64,000 bases of DNA, from NCBI GenBank assembly GCA_030323885.1, contig CM059194.1, forward strand, positions 9,906,963 to 9,970,962. Direction: 5' to 3'. This document shows positions 9,695 to 20,984 of this stretch, in pieces. Below the pieces are notes generated by a model. It was not told where the DNA came from, made no database searches, and worked only from the letters and a program-made list of their open reading frames with translations. Positions within the stretch are counted from its first letter, which is position 1; each line of letters starts with the position of its first letter. This DNA is from Branchipolynoe longqiensis. Taxonomy: Eukaryota; Annelida; Polychaeta; Phyllodocida; Polynoidae. A program made the translations under genes and the position numbers.

Positions 9695-11400
9695 CTCCCT
9701 GTCCTCACCCCTCTCTTCCTTCCTCTCCTCTTCCCTCTCGTCCTCCCTCCCGTCCTCTTCCCTCTCTTCCTTCTCGTCCCCCCTCCGTCCCCTCTCATCT
9801 TCCCTTTGTTCTTCCCTCTCCTCACTCTCCTCCTCCCTGTACCTCATCTTCTCGCTCCCCTCGTGCCCTTCCATCTCCTCCGCCCTTTCTTCATGCCTCT
9901 CCTCCGTCTCCTCCTCCCTCCCTTTTCACTCCCCCTCTCTCCTCCTCCCTCCCCTCCCACTCCCCCTCTCTCCTCCTCCCCTCCCGTCCCACTCCCCTCT
10001 CTCCTCCTCCCTCCCCTCTCACTCCCCCTCTCTCCTCCTCCCTCCCCTCCCACTCCCCCTCTCTCCTCCTCCCCTCCCGTCCCACTCCCCTCTCTCCTCC
10101 TCCCTCCCGTCCCACTCCCCCTCTCTCCTCCTCCCCTCCCGTCCCACTCCCCTCTCTCCTCCTCCCCCCTCCCACTCCCCTCTCTCCTCTCCCTCCCCCC
10201 CACTCCCCTCTCCCTCCTCCTCCCCCCCACTCCCCCTCTCCTCCTCCTCCCTCCCCTCCCACTCCCCTCTCTCCTCCTCCCTCCCCTCCCACTCCCCCTC
10301 TCTCCTCCTCCCTCCCCTCCCCTCCCCTCTCTCCTCCCCCTCCCCTCCCACTCCCCCTCTCTCCTCCTCCCTCCCCTCCCACTCCCCTCTCTCCTCCTCC
10401 CCTCCCGCCCACTCCCCTCTCCTCCTCCTCCCTCCCTCCCACTCCCCCTCTCCTCCTCCCCTCCCCCCTCCCACTCCCCTCTCTCCTCCCTCCCTCCCTT
10501 CTCACTCCCCTCTCTCCTCCTCCCCTCCCGTCCCACGCCCCTCTCTCCTCCTCCCTCCCCTCCCACTCCCCTCTCTCCTCCTCCATCCCCTCCCACTCCC
10601 CTCTCTCCTCCTCCCTCCCCTCCCACGTCCCTCTCTCCTCCTCCCTCCCCTCCCACTCCCCTCTCTCCTCCTCCCTCCCCTCCCACTCCCCTCTCTCCTC
10701 CTCCCCCCCCTCCCCTCCCACTCCCCCCTCTCCTCCTCCCCTCCCGTCTCACTCCCCTCTCTCCTCCTCCCTCCCCTCCCACTCCCCCTCCTCTCCTCCT
10801 CCCCTCCCGTCCCCCTCCCCTCTCTCCTCCTCCCCTCCCCTCCCACTCCCCTCTCTCCTCCTCCCTCCCCTCCCCTCCCCTCTCTCCTCCTCCCTCCCCT
10901 CCCACTCCCCTCTCTCCTCCTCCCTCCCCTCCCCTCCCCCTCTCTCCTCCTCCCCTCCCGTCTCACTCCCCTCTCTCCTCCCCCCTCCCCTCCCTATCCC
11001 CCTCCTCTCTCCCCCTCTCCCCTCCTCCCTCCCATCCCTCTCCCCTCCTCCCTCCCATCCCTCTCCCCCCCTCTCTCCTCCCCCTGTCCTCCCCGATCCT
11101 TCTCCCTCCCCTCCCACTCCCCTCTCTCCTCCTCCCTCCCCTCCCTATACCCCCGCTCTCTCCCCCTCTCCCCTCCTCCCTCCCATCCCTCTCCCCTCCT
11201 CCCTCCCATCCCTCTCTCCTCCTCCCTGACCGCCCCCATCTTCTCTCTCCCCCTCACTCCCCCCCCGCCCCCCCACTCTTACACCTCTATTCCCTCCCTC
11301 TTCCCGCTCCCTCTCCTCCATCCCTTCCTCCCTCCCTCCCCCCCCCCCCTGATACTCATTGTTCCCCCCCCCCCCCCCCCCCCCCCTTCACATCCCCTAC
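9695..11400. repeat. 1.7-kb polypyrimidine minisatellite with terminal poly-C
   Basis: The + strand is almost purely C and T, in irregular units of 30-33 bp (cactcccctctctcctcctc-like). It ends in C runs near 11340-11390. Long stop-free frames on both strands (Pro/Ser/Leu or Gly/Glu/Arg) follow from composition and are not genes. The G-rich complement has many potential G-quadruplex tracts and the tract could form triplex DNA. Confidence 0.9.
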
Positions 11401-11696
11401 ATGCTTTCTGCGCCCGTCCCCTGGGTGAGTGGATTGAGGTCTGCGTCCTGGGAACAGCCATAACGCAGCACCTCCCAGCGGCTGCTGGTCAGACAGTGCG
11501 TTGTCATGGCAACTCTATCATAAGTGGCCATTAAGTTGCGTGGCTTACGACCGGAAATGCGGAGTGTGTGTGTGTGGGGGTGGGTGGGGGGTGAACCGGC
11601 GCCATGCCTAGGTAGTGGCAGTGTTTATGCAGAGTGTGTTCCAGGCATTTTAATATAATCTACTACTAGTACTAGCTGCGTGACTACTCATTAAGT
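11401..11696. other. No recognised feature
   Basis: Contains a short gtgtgtgtgtggg run at 11565-11590 and nothing else identified. Confidence 0.5.
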
Positions 11697-11995
11697 TGGT
11701 TTGGTTGTTGTTGTTTTACATCCTACCAACATCTAAGGTCATATCAATTATCAGGACGGGACCGCCTTGTGAGAATGCAAACACATGGTGACTTTATAGT
11801 GCTGCCACACTGGGAGACCAGACCGCCAGCACCATGACTTTAGATCCCACTCAGTCACATTATCCTGACACTGAGCCAACCAGTCCTAATAATGCCGAGC
11901 ACTTGGCTAGAAAGCGACAAGTATACATTGTTAAGTCTTTGGTTTTACTCGACCCGGTTTTGAAAACCTGTGGGTTTGAATTCCAGTTGATGGTA
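11697..11995 (-). mobile_element. SINE-1 copy
   Basis: Reads gttttacatcctaccaacat through the standard body to tttgaattccagttgatgg, with a degraded tRNA-like head. Confidence 0.7.
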
Positions 11996-12474
11996 GTGTC
12001 AAGAACTAATGTTGTGAGTAGTAGCTTACTATGCATGTTTTGAGAAAAAGGTCTATTGCCAAGATGTCCCCCAATCACCCTTAGTGCACCAATTGTCGGG
12101 ACCGCCATTGTGTGGGTAATTGAGCTCATTATGGACTTACATTAGTTCAAGCAATCTTGTAAATGAGATGATTGGACAATAGACATTCAAGAATTGTATG
12201 TATGTTACTATGGCAACATGCATATATAGAGCCTGCCGTCTTTTGTTATCGGACAAAGTCTGGAGGATAATAGAAGATGCTAGCCCATCTCCTGCTCCCA
12301 CGTGGGCAGGTCGAGTAGGAGTAGGGGTTTGCCTTCTTGGGCGCAAATTAAGTGTGTCCAGGCTGCTCACGCCCGAGCAATTAGCGGAACACGACATCCA
12401 CAACTAGTATTGGTAACACCCCAAACAGGGTGTCTACCCAGACATGCTAATAAATAATATAGCGTGAATGAGAG
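11996..12474. other. No recognised feature
   Basis: No splice-flanked open frame, RNA gene or named repeat seen. Confidence 0.5.
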
Positions 12475-12827
12475 TGTTGAGCGTCTGTAGTTAGGAATGG
12501 CGGCGGTGGTGGCGCCACTGGTCACAAGGGTGGGGAACCCCGCAACGAATGGATATATCAAATAGCAATATAATAGTACAATTATAATAATAATCTCTCT
12601 TCCTCGTCTTTATAGTTGCATAATGTTTATACATCATGTATATATATAGCATGATATATATATATATATATATATATAAACAGTTGGCCCCTGGTAAGAC
12701 AGAATAACAAAAGACCGGAGAGGTTGAGAAAGAGTATATATTCTCTGGCAGGAAAATATTAAATGCCCACATAAAATTAAAAATCTGACCATCTGAGCGG
12801 GTCTGGTAGCAGTAGTGACCAGACGCA
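12475..12827 (+). mobile_element. Possible copia-type LTR
   Basis: The segment begins TGTTGAGCGTCTG and ends CCAGACGCA, followed after 2 nt by TGGTATCAGAGC (12830-12841). That 12-mer equals the classic initiator-Met-tRNA primer-binding site of many copia elements. It includes a (TA)n run at 12655-12676. No pol gene or second LTR was seen, so this is a partial or mistaken call. Confidence 0.35.
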
Positions 12828-12841
12828 GCTGGTATCAGAGC

Positions 12842-13354
12842 GGTCAGGAGCCACACACAGGTGGCAGACTAGTGGAGGATGAAGGAACTAGACTAGGCAG
12901 CAGCACAGTAGGTAGTACTAACTCAATGACACTAGTACAGTAGGAGTAAATCACATTACAGTACAGGATGTAGTAACTAATAGAGAGAGAACTGTGTGCA
13001 GCATGGGTTAAAGCTAGGCTCCGCATCAATCTCTGGATCAATATTGTGTTGAACTGTCATTACATATATACACACAGTCTCTGACTATATTCATAGACCA
13101 TGAATATATATCCATTTTGTGCTATATTTCAGACTCATGCATGGTCCTGTTTCAATATAGTGCCACCGCCTGGTGGAATCCATGTCTACCAGTATGTGGT
13201 AAAACATATCGATGGTGCTATTTAATGGCAAAGTTAACAACACTTATGGTCACGTGGTTCAAAATGGAGGTCACTTTGGTCAAAGTGACCAAAGTTAGTT
13301 AAAACCATCAATGTTGATATGAAATGTGTATGGTAGACACCAAAATAACATGCT
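12842..13354. other. No recognised feature
   Basis: If 12475-12827 is an LTR, the first bases here would be its leader. Otherwise nothing identified. Confidence 0.4.
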
Positions 13355-13455
13355 ACAGTATAGCCCCGTTAAACCAAACTTGAAGGGTCCCTAGAAATGT
13401 GTTTGGATTATAATGTATGTGGATACTTTGATTATTGTTTTTTTATGTTATCACG
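13355..13455 (+). mobile_element. Pogo-like MITE fragment
   Basis: Starts acagtatagccccgttaaac and shares cttgaagggtccctagaaat with 33192 and 63885. The other end is missing. Confidence 0.6.
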
Positions 13456-13561
13456 CATAATAACTAATGCCTGATCTTATAGACTAGCTAATATAGTGAG
13501 GAGAAAAGAGAATTTTGAATATCTATTCTTAGTAAAGAAGACAAATAATGACACACAAATA

Positions 13562-14005
13562 TGTCATCATCATCATCATGCTGTCAGTTGCAATGCGACA
13601 AAGACCGCCTTCATTACTTAACCACCGCTTTGTGCGGTTGTACATTTCATAAAAGCTGCTTGCAAAGTGTTGAAGTGCTGCTGGCTTTTGCAAGTGACTA
13701 GCGGCACTCTCTCAGGGAGCAAATAGAGGTCTCACACCAGCAAGAACATGTCAAGACAGGCACAAACTATTTGTCCCTGCAGTGGCTGGTCAGGAGATGT
13801 TGGGAGTTCCATTCATCACCGCCCTTAATGCTGCCACGGTAATATGGTTTTCTGTTAGGGTTTGCTCCCTTAGCCTTTGATTCTATCAAGAACTAGAACT
13901 TGTACCACATGGCAGTGGTATACAACTTTGCAAGGCAGGGGCATCAAACTCCCTGAGGTATTTTAGCACCTAAGGTATCTGAGGTACTGCATTACCCGCA
14001 TACCA
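13562..14005 (-). mobile_element. Composite element: LINE-A tail joined to repeat R
   Basis: Begins with (tca)n and catgctgtcagttgcaatgc, the reverse complement of the LINE-A 3' end, then runs into repeat R at about 13640. This is the same arrangement as 3850-4340 in reverse complement. Confidence 0.6.
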
Positions 14006-14480
14006 CAAATATGTACTTATAACATATATTCTCAATTACAAAGTGTACAGTTACATATCAATTCTCAATGGTATGATATCACAATCACACTGGTCTCTGT
14101 GGTCCATATGAATGATAGATACACTCACACCTGTATGTGTAGTCCATATGAATGATATATACACTCAGTCCTCTTGGTGCTTATTCCATGTCTGAGTTGA
14201 TGAGGTGTTGATGGATATAGATTATCCACTGTATAGAGTCTCAGTTGATGCGGTGTTGATGGTGATAGATTATCCATGTCAGCCTAAGCAGCAGTGATGT
14301 AGGAAAAGGCAGACACAACAGTCACCAATCCTCCTGATGGCCATTGGTCAATGTTGTAGAAACTCAGCAAGTTGAATCCATCCCATAAGCTGTAACTAGC
14401 CAGATCAGTTTCCAGGCATAACTGACTTGGAGATGTTGATGCCTCGATGTCTGGGAGTAGAGCGCCAAGAGTGCTTGCTT
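14006..14480. other. Short local duplications, otherwise nothing seen
   Basis: Two partial direct repeats are visible: gtccatatgaatgatagata near 14103 and 14142, and a tgatg(a/c)ggtgttgatgg segment near 14198 and 14244. Confidence 0.4.
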
Positions 14481-15085
14481 TTGGGGGCTTTCGTAACCTT
14501 ACAATGGTTACCGGCTGCAAAACTGCAGCGATATAAAAAGGCCCCGATAAATCGGACCAATCTTTGGTTGAAGATTAATCTTCAGGTGGGACGGTTGTAG
14601 AAGCTGGGGATGTCTTTACAACATTCAAAACCATGAATCGTTGGGGTGGCCCCAAATCACTCCAGTCCACTGGTAGCATAGCACTCGTATCCAGTGACAG
14701 CGCCAAGGGTTCAGGAGGAAGGGACGGGACGGGTGAAGGTGGGTCCAGCAGGTTCCAGCAACAAGAACAAAGCAAGAGAAACGATAAAGTACAAGGCTCC
14801 ACCCAAGCAAACAACTCCCTTGATATGGGGGAGAAGTAAGCCCGGGAGAAAAAAAAAAGGGTAGAGTATAAGACAGAGAAATGAGGAGAGTTGAGTCAAA
14901 GGACAGTGTCTCTTTGCTCTATGGTGACCAGCCGGCGAGCCAAAGACACAGAGTAAGAGTAGAAAGTGAAATGCTGGCGGGCTCCCCCTCCTGGAACACT
15001 TTTCAGACATTATCAAGGAGAACTAAGGCAAGCAGAGAGGAGATAGACAGAGGTATGAATGAAGTGCGGTCTGGATAGCAAGTGC
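14481..15085 (-). repeat. Interspersed repeat M, copy 1
   Basis: Matches 50690-51300 in inverted orientation over about 600 bp. On the minus strand it contains a 101-codon frame (15016-14711) starting MIMSEKCSRRGSPP and ending PVPSS, with hydrophobic stretches. The second copy has a 101-codon frame of similar ends, but the middle is frame-shifted between copies, which argues against a conserved protein. Class unknown. Confidence 0.55.
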
Positions 15086-15177
15086 AACTACCTGTGAGGA
15101 AGCAGTCTGCATGTATTAATAAATGGGATGGTCCAAACATGTGCTCTGTACATTCACTGCTATGTTACAATGTATAT

Positions 15178-15494
15178 ACAGTATAACACCGTTAAAGCAA
15201 ACTCAGTTAAACCAAACGATCGATTAATCCAAACTTTTTTCGGCTGCCCTACAAAATACTACCATTTATCATATACAAAAGTTGGTGGGGTCTCAGATGA
15301 CCTTATAACCACATGAAAGTTTGGTTTAACCACACCGGAGTGGCCTGGGGTTTGGATTAACCGATAATTTGAATTAACCGACTTTGGTTTAACCTATTTT
15401 GTATATGGTAGTATTTTGCCGGGCCGCCGAAAAAGGTTTGCATTAACCGATCGTTTGGTTGAACCAAGCTTGATTTAACGGGGTTGTACTGTAT
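15178..15494. mobile_element. Pogo-like palindromic MITE
   Basis: Ends are TACAGTATAACACCGTTAAA and a TTAACGGGGTTGTACTGTA-type terminus, with TA at both flanks, as expected for the Tc1/mariner-pogo group. Subterminal motifs ggttaaaccaaac and aatactaccatttatcat recur in inverted pairs. Confidence 0.75.
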
Positions 15495-16033
15495 TATCAA
15501 CCCATACATGTCAAAGCATCAGTGGAATATGATGATGTGCGTTGGCAGCACTGATTAGCAGAAGAGTAGTTATCAGAATGACCTTAAAACATAACCACCA
15601 CTTGATATTATATATATATATATATATATATATGTGCTCTATAATCCATTATGGGAATATAAACAAGGACACTACCGATCTTCAGTTCCCTATGTAATAG
15701 TTAGCACTTACCCTATCTAGCTGACCCTGTTATTATGACATAGACCACGGTGGCGCCCCCTGTGAGCGGCCCTGTGCACTGTATGCCAGCTGCGCCATAA
15801 TAATAATAGTAATACTACCAATAAGAACAATGATGGTAATAATAGAAACGACAGGCATAAACTGAAGTTCAAGGGTGTAAGTCATGCTGGTACAAGCGTG
15901 TTCATTTCTTGACTTGACCTCACGTGACCTGACCGGAAACAGACCCGGATCTGCAGGGTACGGTAATTGACTGCCCGGACATGTGTGTGTGTGTGTGTGT
16001 GGTGAGAAACGGGCATTCATAAACATAGGCTGT
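15495..16033. other. Microsatellites, no gene seen
   Basis: A (TA)n run lies at 15608-15632 and a (GT)n run at 15981-16001. A GGCGCC-centred CTCF-like partial match is at 15751-15764. Confidence 0.5.
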
Positions 16034-16436
16034 AGTAGATAAAATATTCACCCATAGTTAGAGTACATGGGTGAAAACCAACCCATTAGAAAAACGGGCC
16101 ACCAATTTCAACATGAACTGAGCTGATGAATTCTTAATTTAAGAAGGAAAATTATTCTTCACATACATCTTCATATTTACCCACTACTTCTGATTTGAAA
16201 AATATAATAAAAAATCTAGTTTCAGGAACTTTACAAGTGTAATCGACGGCATTCTATCACTATTCTGTTTGCATTCGCTCTCAATTCGCCAACTCTGTGC
16301 CGATATAAGTAGCCATTTGATACTGGAGACAGGGATTCAACTTCCTGTTCCGTTCTAAAACAGTTTTCGCCAGTATTTAGACTACATTGTCGTTTCCCCC
16401 TGTACTGTAAGTATGTGGTGAATCTTTTATCTAAGG
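16034..16436. mobile_element. F11 MITE (AGATAAAAGATTCACCC family)
   Basis: Left end tagataaaatattcacccat, right end ggtgaatcttttatcta. The interior matches 30425-30745, 54930-55625 and the fragment at 60890-61016. Confidence 0.65.
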
Positions 16437-16572
16437 CTATAGGTGCTTAAGTGTGCGTGGCCACCACATTGCCACCCCCACCAACCAGTCTGGCAGGCAC
16501 CACTTCCTGGCCTGGTTCAGTATGTAGGTCACCATCTCCCTCTGCTGGCCATATGCGTGATTGGTTGTTTGT

Positions 16573-16903
16573 GGGAGCAGTATGTAGCTCAGGTGGTAGA
16601 CTGGCCAGCTGTACAGGTATGGATAATCCGATCGATCCTGCTCACATTGACACATTTACAGTTTGGACTATTTTCTGTTCCAACCAGTGGTCTAAAACTG
16701 GTTCAACAACGGCTGTGGTATGTGCTGTCCTGTCTCTGGGAAAGTGCATATAAAAGACCTGTTGCTGCTTATTGGAAAGAGTAGTCTATGTGGCGACAGT
16801 GGGCTTCCTCAAAAGAAATATGTCAGAATGACCATATGTTTGAAGTCCATTACCTATTGATAAAAATCAATGCGCTCTAAAGGCATCATTAAATAAAACA
16901 AAC
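16573..16903 (+). mobile_element. Molluscan-type tRNA-derived SINE, near full length
   Basis: The tRNA-like head (tatgtagctcaggtggtaga) is followed by a body with cttttatatgcacttt-type, tcagaatgaccatatgtttg and gcgctctaaaggcatcatta, ending in aaataaaacaaac. I recognise this body as a repeat widespread in molluscs (memory, not searched). Other copies are at 20396, 21655 and 38490. Confidence 0.7.
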
Positions 16904-16912
16904 TTTGATCGG

Positions 16913-16978
16913 TTGGTTGTTGGAGTTTTACATCCTGGCAACATCTAAGGTCATATCAGGATGGGTGACAGTACACAC
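16913..16978 (-). mobile_element. SINE-1 3' fragment
   Basis: Carries ttggttgttggagttttaca to cagtacacactc and then stops, 5' truncated. Confidence 0.65.
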
Positions 16979-16981
16979 TCC

Positions 16982-17430
16982 TCCCTCTGGGGCCATATGC
17001 ATGATTGGTTGGTTGTTTGAGTTTTACGTCCTGGCAACATCTGAGGTCATATCAGGATGGGTACTGACTTATGACAGTGCACACTCATGGCAGCCATGAC
17101 CCGATTTGCTCATATTATCCTGATACTGATCTAACCAGTCCTTGCCATATCTTATTAATGCTGAGTGCCAAGCTAGATAGCGAGAAGTATAAATTTGGTA
17201 AGTCATTGGTTTGACTCGACTGCGAATCAAATTCCCGATCTCCCACATGGGAGGCCTGCGCTCTACCGATTCGGCCACCACATCTTGTCCATATGCATGA
17301 AGCAGTGTTAGCCGTCCTATCCCGGGGATAACACCTATCCCCGGGATAGCAGTGCAACAACGCTATGCATGAAGTGGTGTTCGCGGTATCATCAGGACTC
17401 TAACTCGTGTTAGGCTATCCCTGTTTCATA
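16982..17430. mobile_element. Harbinger-like palindromic MITE with a SINE-1 inside
   Basis: Starts GGGCCATATGCATGA after ctctg, like 5692-6736. The interior after the SINE includes cccggggataacacctatcc, a perfect short hairpin region, and the right end is decayed (tttcatatggtg). Confidence 0.55.
17003..17282 (-). mobile_element. SINE-1 copy with 12-bp target duplication
   Basis: ccatatgcatga occurs immediately left of the SINE and again at its right edge (near 17289-17300), which fixes the ends. The head is the short tRNA-like type (ctctaccgattcggccacca, minus). Confidence 0.8.
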
Positions 17431-17665
17431 TGGTGTATACCTTATTTTCTGAAATCGGGAACAAAAATGAATTTCTTAAATAAAGCTTGTCCCAAGAATT
17501 TTGGATTAGGGATGGTGGCCCTGTACAAGACTGCCTTGCATGGCACTAGCAATAGCTGAGGTAAATGGTGGTGGGGTGGGAAGGAGGGGTGGGGAGAGTG
17601 GGAGTGAAGGTCAGGAGAGTACAGAATGATTAAGTACACAATGTAATGTCTGGTATATCTAAATC

Positions 17666-18028
17666 AGGGATGAAAGATCTCTGCGATTTCGCAGATTTCC
17701 GCCATTTCCTTTATTTACGTATTACCGTCAAACAAAGTGCCAAGGAACAGGATGTATATGACAACAGTTAGTTGGTTGGAATCCCATTTTTATATAACCT
17801 TAGATGTTACTAGAACATAAAACGCAAACCAGATCGAGTTAGGTATGGGCAGAAATATAGTCATTATAACAAGGATAGTTGAAACCTGACTTCCGGCATT
17901 TTTCTGCGCTTCCCTGACAGTGCTAATCCTACTGGAGAAAATCCGCGTTTTCGCGGAAATTAGCCATGGGTGTAATAATCTCGGTTTCATTTCCGCGTTT
18001 TCTGCCGGAGACCATTTTCATCCCTGTT
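17666..18028. mobile_element. F10 MITE (CAGGGATGAAAGATCTCTG family)
   Basis: Ends are cagggatgaaagatctctg and ccattttcatccctg, with paired ccgcgttttcgcgga hairpins inside. A second copy at 52303-52983 carries a nested MITE, for which this copy is the empty site. Confidence 0.7.
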
Positions 18029-18277
18029 AAATGTACCAGTATTATTACAAATGGAGCAGCGCTCCATGGGTTAGGATTGTCAGTCCTCACTAACCGGAAG
18101 TGTCGAACCTACGCAATTGTTCTCACACCTGCTGGGCTAGGTGGCGCCACCTGCCGCTTCAGCGTGTCAGCCTCTTCACATACATCACCACCTGTCAGAT
18201 TGTTGTATCGGGCAAATATGTTGGCAGGCCAGGTAAACCGCCATTAGATTCGCCCAGATGGAATACCTACTTGAAAG

Positions 18278-18603
18278 GGCGCGGAGGCTGAATCGGTACA
18301 GCGCAGGCCTCCTGTGCGAAAGGTCGGGAGTTCAATTCCGGGTCGAGTCAAAGCAATGCCTTATAACATTGAAACTTGTCACTTTCTAGCCTGGCACTCG
18401 GCATTATTAGGAGAGATAGGACTGATTAGCTCAGTCTCAGGATAATGTGACTGAGTGGAATATCAGGTCACGGTGCTGTTGTCCTGGTCTCACAGTGGGG
18501 CAATACTATAAAGTGGCCTTGAGCATGCCCTGTGACAAGTCGGCACCCGTCCTGATATGACCTTAGATGTTGCCAGGACGTAAACTTCAACAACCCACCA
18601 AAC
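18278..18603 (+). mobile_element. SINE-1 copy, short-head type
   Basis: Head ctgaatcggtacagcgcagg and ggagttcaattccgggtcga, then a complete body ending gttgccaggacgtaaacttc. Confidence 0.8.
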
Positions 18604-19220
18604 ATCGGGATTCCTCGTTCCTGACACCAATGAACAAACTTGATTTATTTATCTATAGAAAAGCCAATAGTCAAGACATCTTGACTTAGTAACAAAATAT
18701 GACCCCCAACTAACACCCAAATCCTACTACGTGCAAATAAGATAGTAAATGAAAGAGAGTCTGATCACATTGAACTAAGACTAAGTAATTAAATAATGGT
18801 ATTAATATCTATTGAATTGGAAATTTTAAACCAACAACTAACATCTGGCATGTAAATAAATGTAAGATGATTTGAAACATCTCAGACGCATTGTGCACAC
18901 GTTCCTTTCATGATTTACTTCACACTTCAATCAACTGTGCAAATTTGTCTATTTAAATACATATAGAGGTATATGCCTGTCATGTCTACAGTCGCAATTA
19001 ATTTATAAAAAGGGAAAAAAAGAGAATCTTAGCACTGCTCCCTGGCCTATCCTCGTAATTTCCGAGGTTCAGACTAGGCAACAACTAGTATGCATTGTCA
19101 TAACGCCATTGCTTTGAATTTGACGGTGTTTCAACCCATGGGATAAGAATGCACTCAGATCACGTGACCATCCCACCTGGTTCTCGTCCAAAGATTGAAA
19201 GTAAACAATGTTGAGCCTTA
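18604..19220. other. No recognised feature
   Basis: AT-rich, with no clear open frame or repeat end. Confidence 0.5.
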
Positions 19221-19224
19221 TCAG

Positions 19225-19536
19225 GGCCGCGTTCAGGGTTCGTCTCGGAGGCGCCTCGGAGATGGCCGTGACGTCACGCTAGTCTGAACGGCAAAAGCAG
19301 TTTGTTGTCTTGAAAATGGCCGCCCCCATAGGCGGCGGCCATTTGCAATGAAAAAGCTGCGCTGTCATTGGCTGAAGCAATGAATGCGACAGCCATTTTC
19401 GAGGCGCCTTTCAGCTCCAGAATGAAAAGGGAGGCGTCTCCGAGACGTCGCTGAGACGCACCCTGAATGGAAATAGGCCAAAAGGCATCGCCGAGATGTC
19501 GCCGAGGCGCCTCTGAGACGGACCCTGAACGCTGCC
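19225..19536. mobile_element. PIF/Harbinger-like MITE, copy 1
   Basis: GGCCGCGTTCAGGGT at the left pairs with ACCCTGAACGCTGCC at the right. The flanking duplication is CAG (19222-19224 and 19537-19539). Interior gagacg/cgtctc words are inverted across a central segment shared with 34074 and 52525. Confidence 0.75.
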
Positions 19537-19539
19537 CAG

Positions 19540-19700
19540 TTCTTAGATTGGTGACCACCTGGGGATACGAGGTGCAGTAGACATTCTGACTGGCCTACGT
19601 TGCCATAATGTTCATGTCTATGTCATTATGCGACAAGTATCCATTTTCTATGTCATCGGTTTGACTCGGCCGAGATTCCAACTCCCGACCTTCCATACAC
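19540..19700 (-). mobile_element. SINE-1 fragment (head end)
   Basis: Contains catcggtttgactcggccg and attccaactcccgacctt. The tail half is absent. Confidence 0.5.
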
Positions 19701-20395
19701 ATTTGAACTTTATATTTATCATTTTACATTGCAATTTCTAACATGGTTGTCTAAAAGTGTCAGTGCTGCTGGACTAAATAAAACACAATAGAAGGAACCC
19801 ATGTCAGCACTCTACCCCCACATATGTAGTTGCATAAACTGAAAACTGGCAAACCCATACTCCGAGCATTTGTCGGAGTATGGGTAGTGTCTCAGCGACC
19901 TATACCGGGTCCCTTTAATATTAACTGATTAACATTCACAACATATCAAAATATGAACAAAATCGCAGGCAGAGTGACTGAGAGTGCCAGAAAGTTACAG
20001 GGTTTGCAGACAGAGGGCGACACAATCGGCCCGGTTGCACAGTAGGGCTGTATTCGATTAACACAACCCGGGCGACTCGGGTCACCCGAGTTGCTAGAAT
20101 TTCAAATCGAACACCGCGAGTGGAGTCGACAAATACAAGTGCCGTGTGCAAAATGACCCGACCCCAGTAACCCACCTCTTGGATGGGGTTGGCTTGGAGC
20201 GATGACGTCACATTTGTGCTGGTACTTGTAGGATAACAACTACCAGTGCAAGTCCCACGTGTTGTTTTAATGCTTTTTTTTTTTAATAATCCAGATTAAT
20301 AAAATCGAAATATAGCTAAACTATGCAATCATAACATACTTTAAATCCTATTTTGCTGTAGGTATATCGGTTATTAAAAAAGAAAAAAGTGCATA
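19701..20395. other. Hairpin and unassigned sequence
   Basis: A perfect 12-bp stem lies at 19854-19884 (CCCATACTCCGA, loop gcatttg, TCGGAGTATGGG). No gene found. Confidence 0.4.
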
Positions 20396-20553
20396 TAATA
20401 TACCCATTGCTGCTGATCGGAAAGTGTAGCCTATGTGGCGGCAGCGGGTTTCCTCCAAAGAAATATATCAGAATGACTATATGTTTGACATCCAATAGCT
20501 GATGATATGAAAATCAATGTGCTCTAGAGGTGTCATTAAATAAAACAAATGTG
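20396..20553 (+). mobile_element. Molluscan-type SINE, 5'-truncated
   Basis: Matches 16740-16903 (ggaaagtgtagcctatgtgg to cattaaataaaacaaatg). Confidence 0.65.
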
Positions 20554-20627
20554 TTTTTACGTTCATTGCACACCGGTGGTTACAAACCTCCCAGAAGTCA
20601 AGTCAGTCAAGTATCAGCCCCATAAGG

Positions 20628-20972
20628 TTGTGTTTGTTTGTTGTTTTAGGTCCTAGCAACATCTTGCATCGTATCAGGACGGGTACTGATTTGTGACTGT
20701 GCACTCATGCCAACTTTATAGTGCTGCCCCACTGGGATACCAGGCCACCAGAACAATGACCTGATATCCCACTCAGTCATATTATCCTGACAATGAGTGA
20801 ACCAGTCCTTGTCCTATCCTAATAATGTAGAGCACCTGCCTAGGAAGTCACAAGTATACATTTTTAAGTCATTGATTTGACTCGACCAGGGTTCGAACCC
20901 ACGAACCCCTGGATTCGGATTCCCTGATCTCCCAAATCAGGAGACGGATGCTCAACTCATTCGGTAAGGGAG
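20628..20972 (-). mobile_element. SINE-1 copy, long-head type
   Basis: Runs from gtttgttgttttaggtccta to gctcaactcattcggt. Its head includes the doubled B-box-like stretch cgaacccacgaacccctgga. Confidence 0.75.
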
Positions 20973-20984
20973 CCGCCACCCCTC

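Noticed and set aside
9599..11534. Reading frames of 500-614 codons on + and 350 codons on -
   Set aside because: All lie in the polypyrimidine minisatellite; stop-free only because of composition (Pro/Ser/Leu on one strand, Gly/Glu/Arg on the other).
12799..12807. TGGTAGCAG as an alternative primer-binding site
   Set aside because: Only nine bases fit and no LTR end (CA) lies just upstream; the 12-base site at 12830 is better placed.
16443..16784. 113- and 100-codon frames
   Set aside because: Overlap the molluscan-type SINE and have no recognisable domain.
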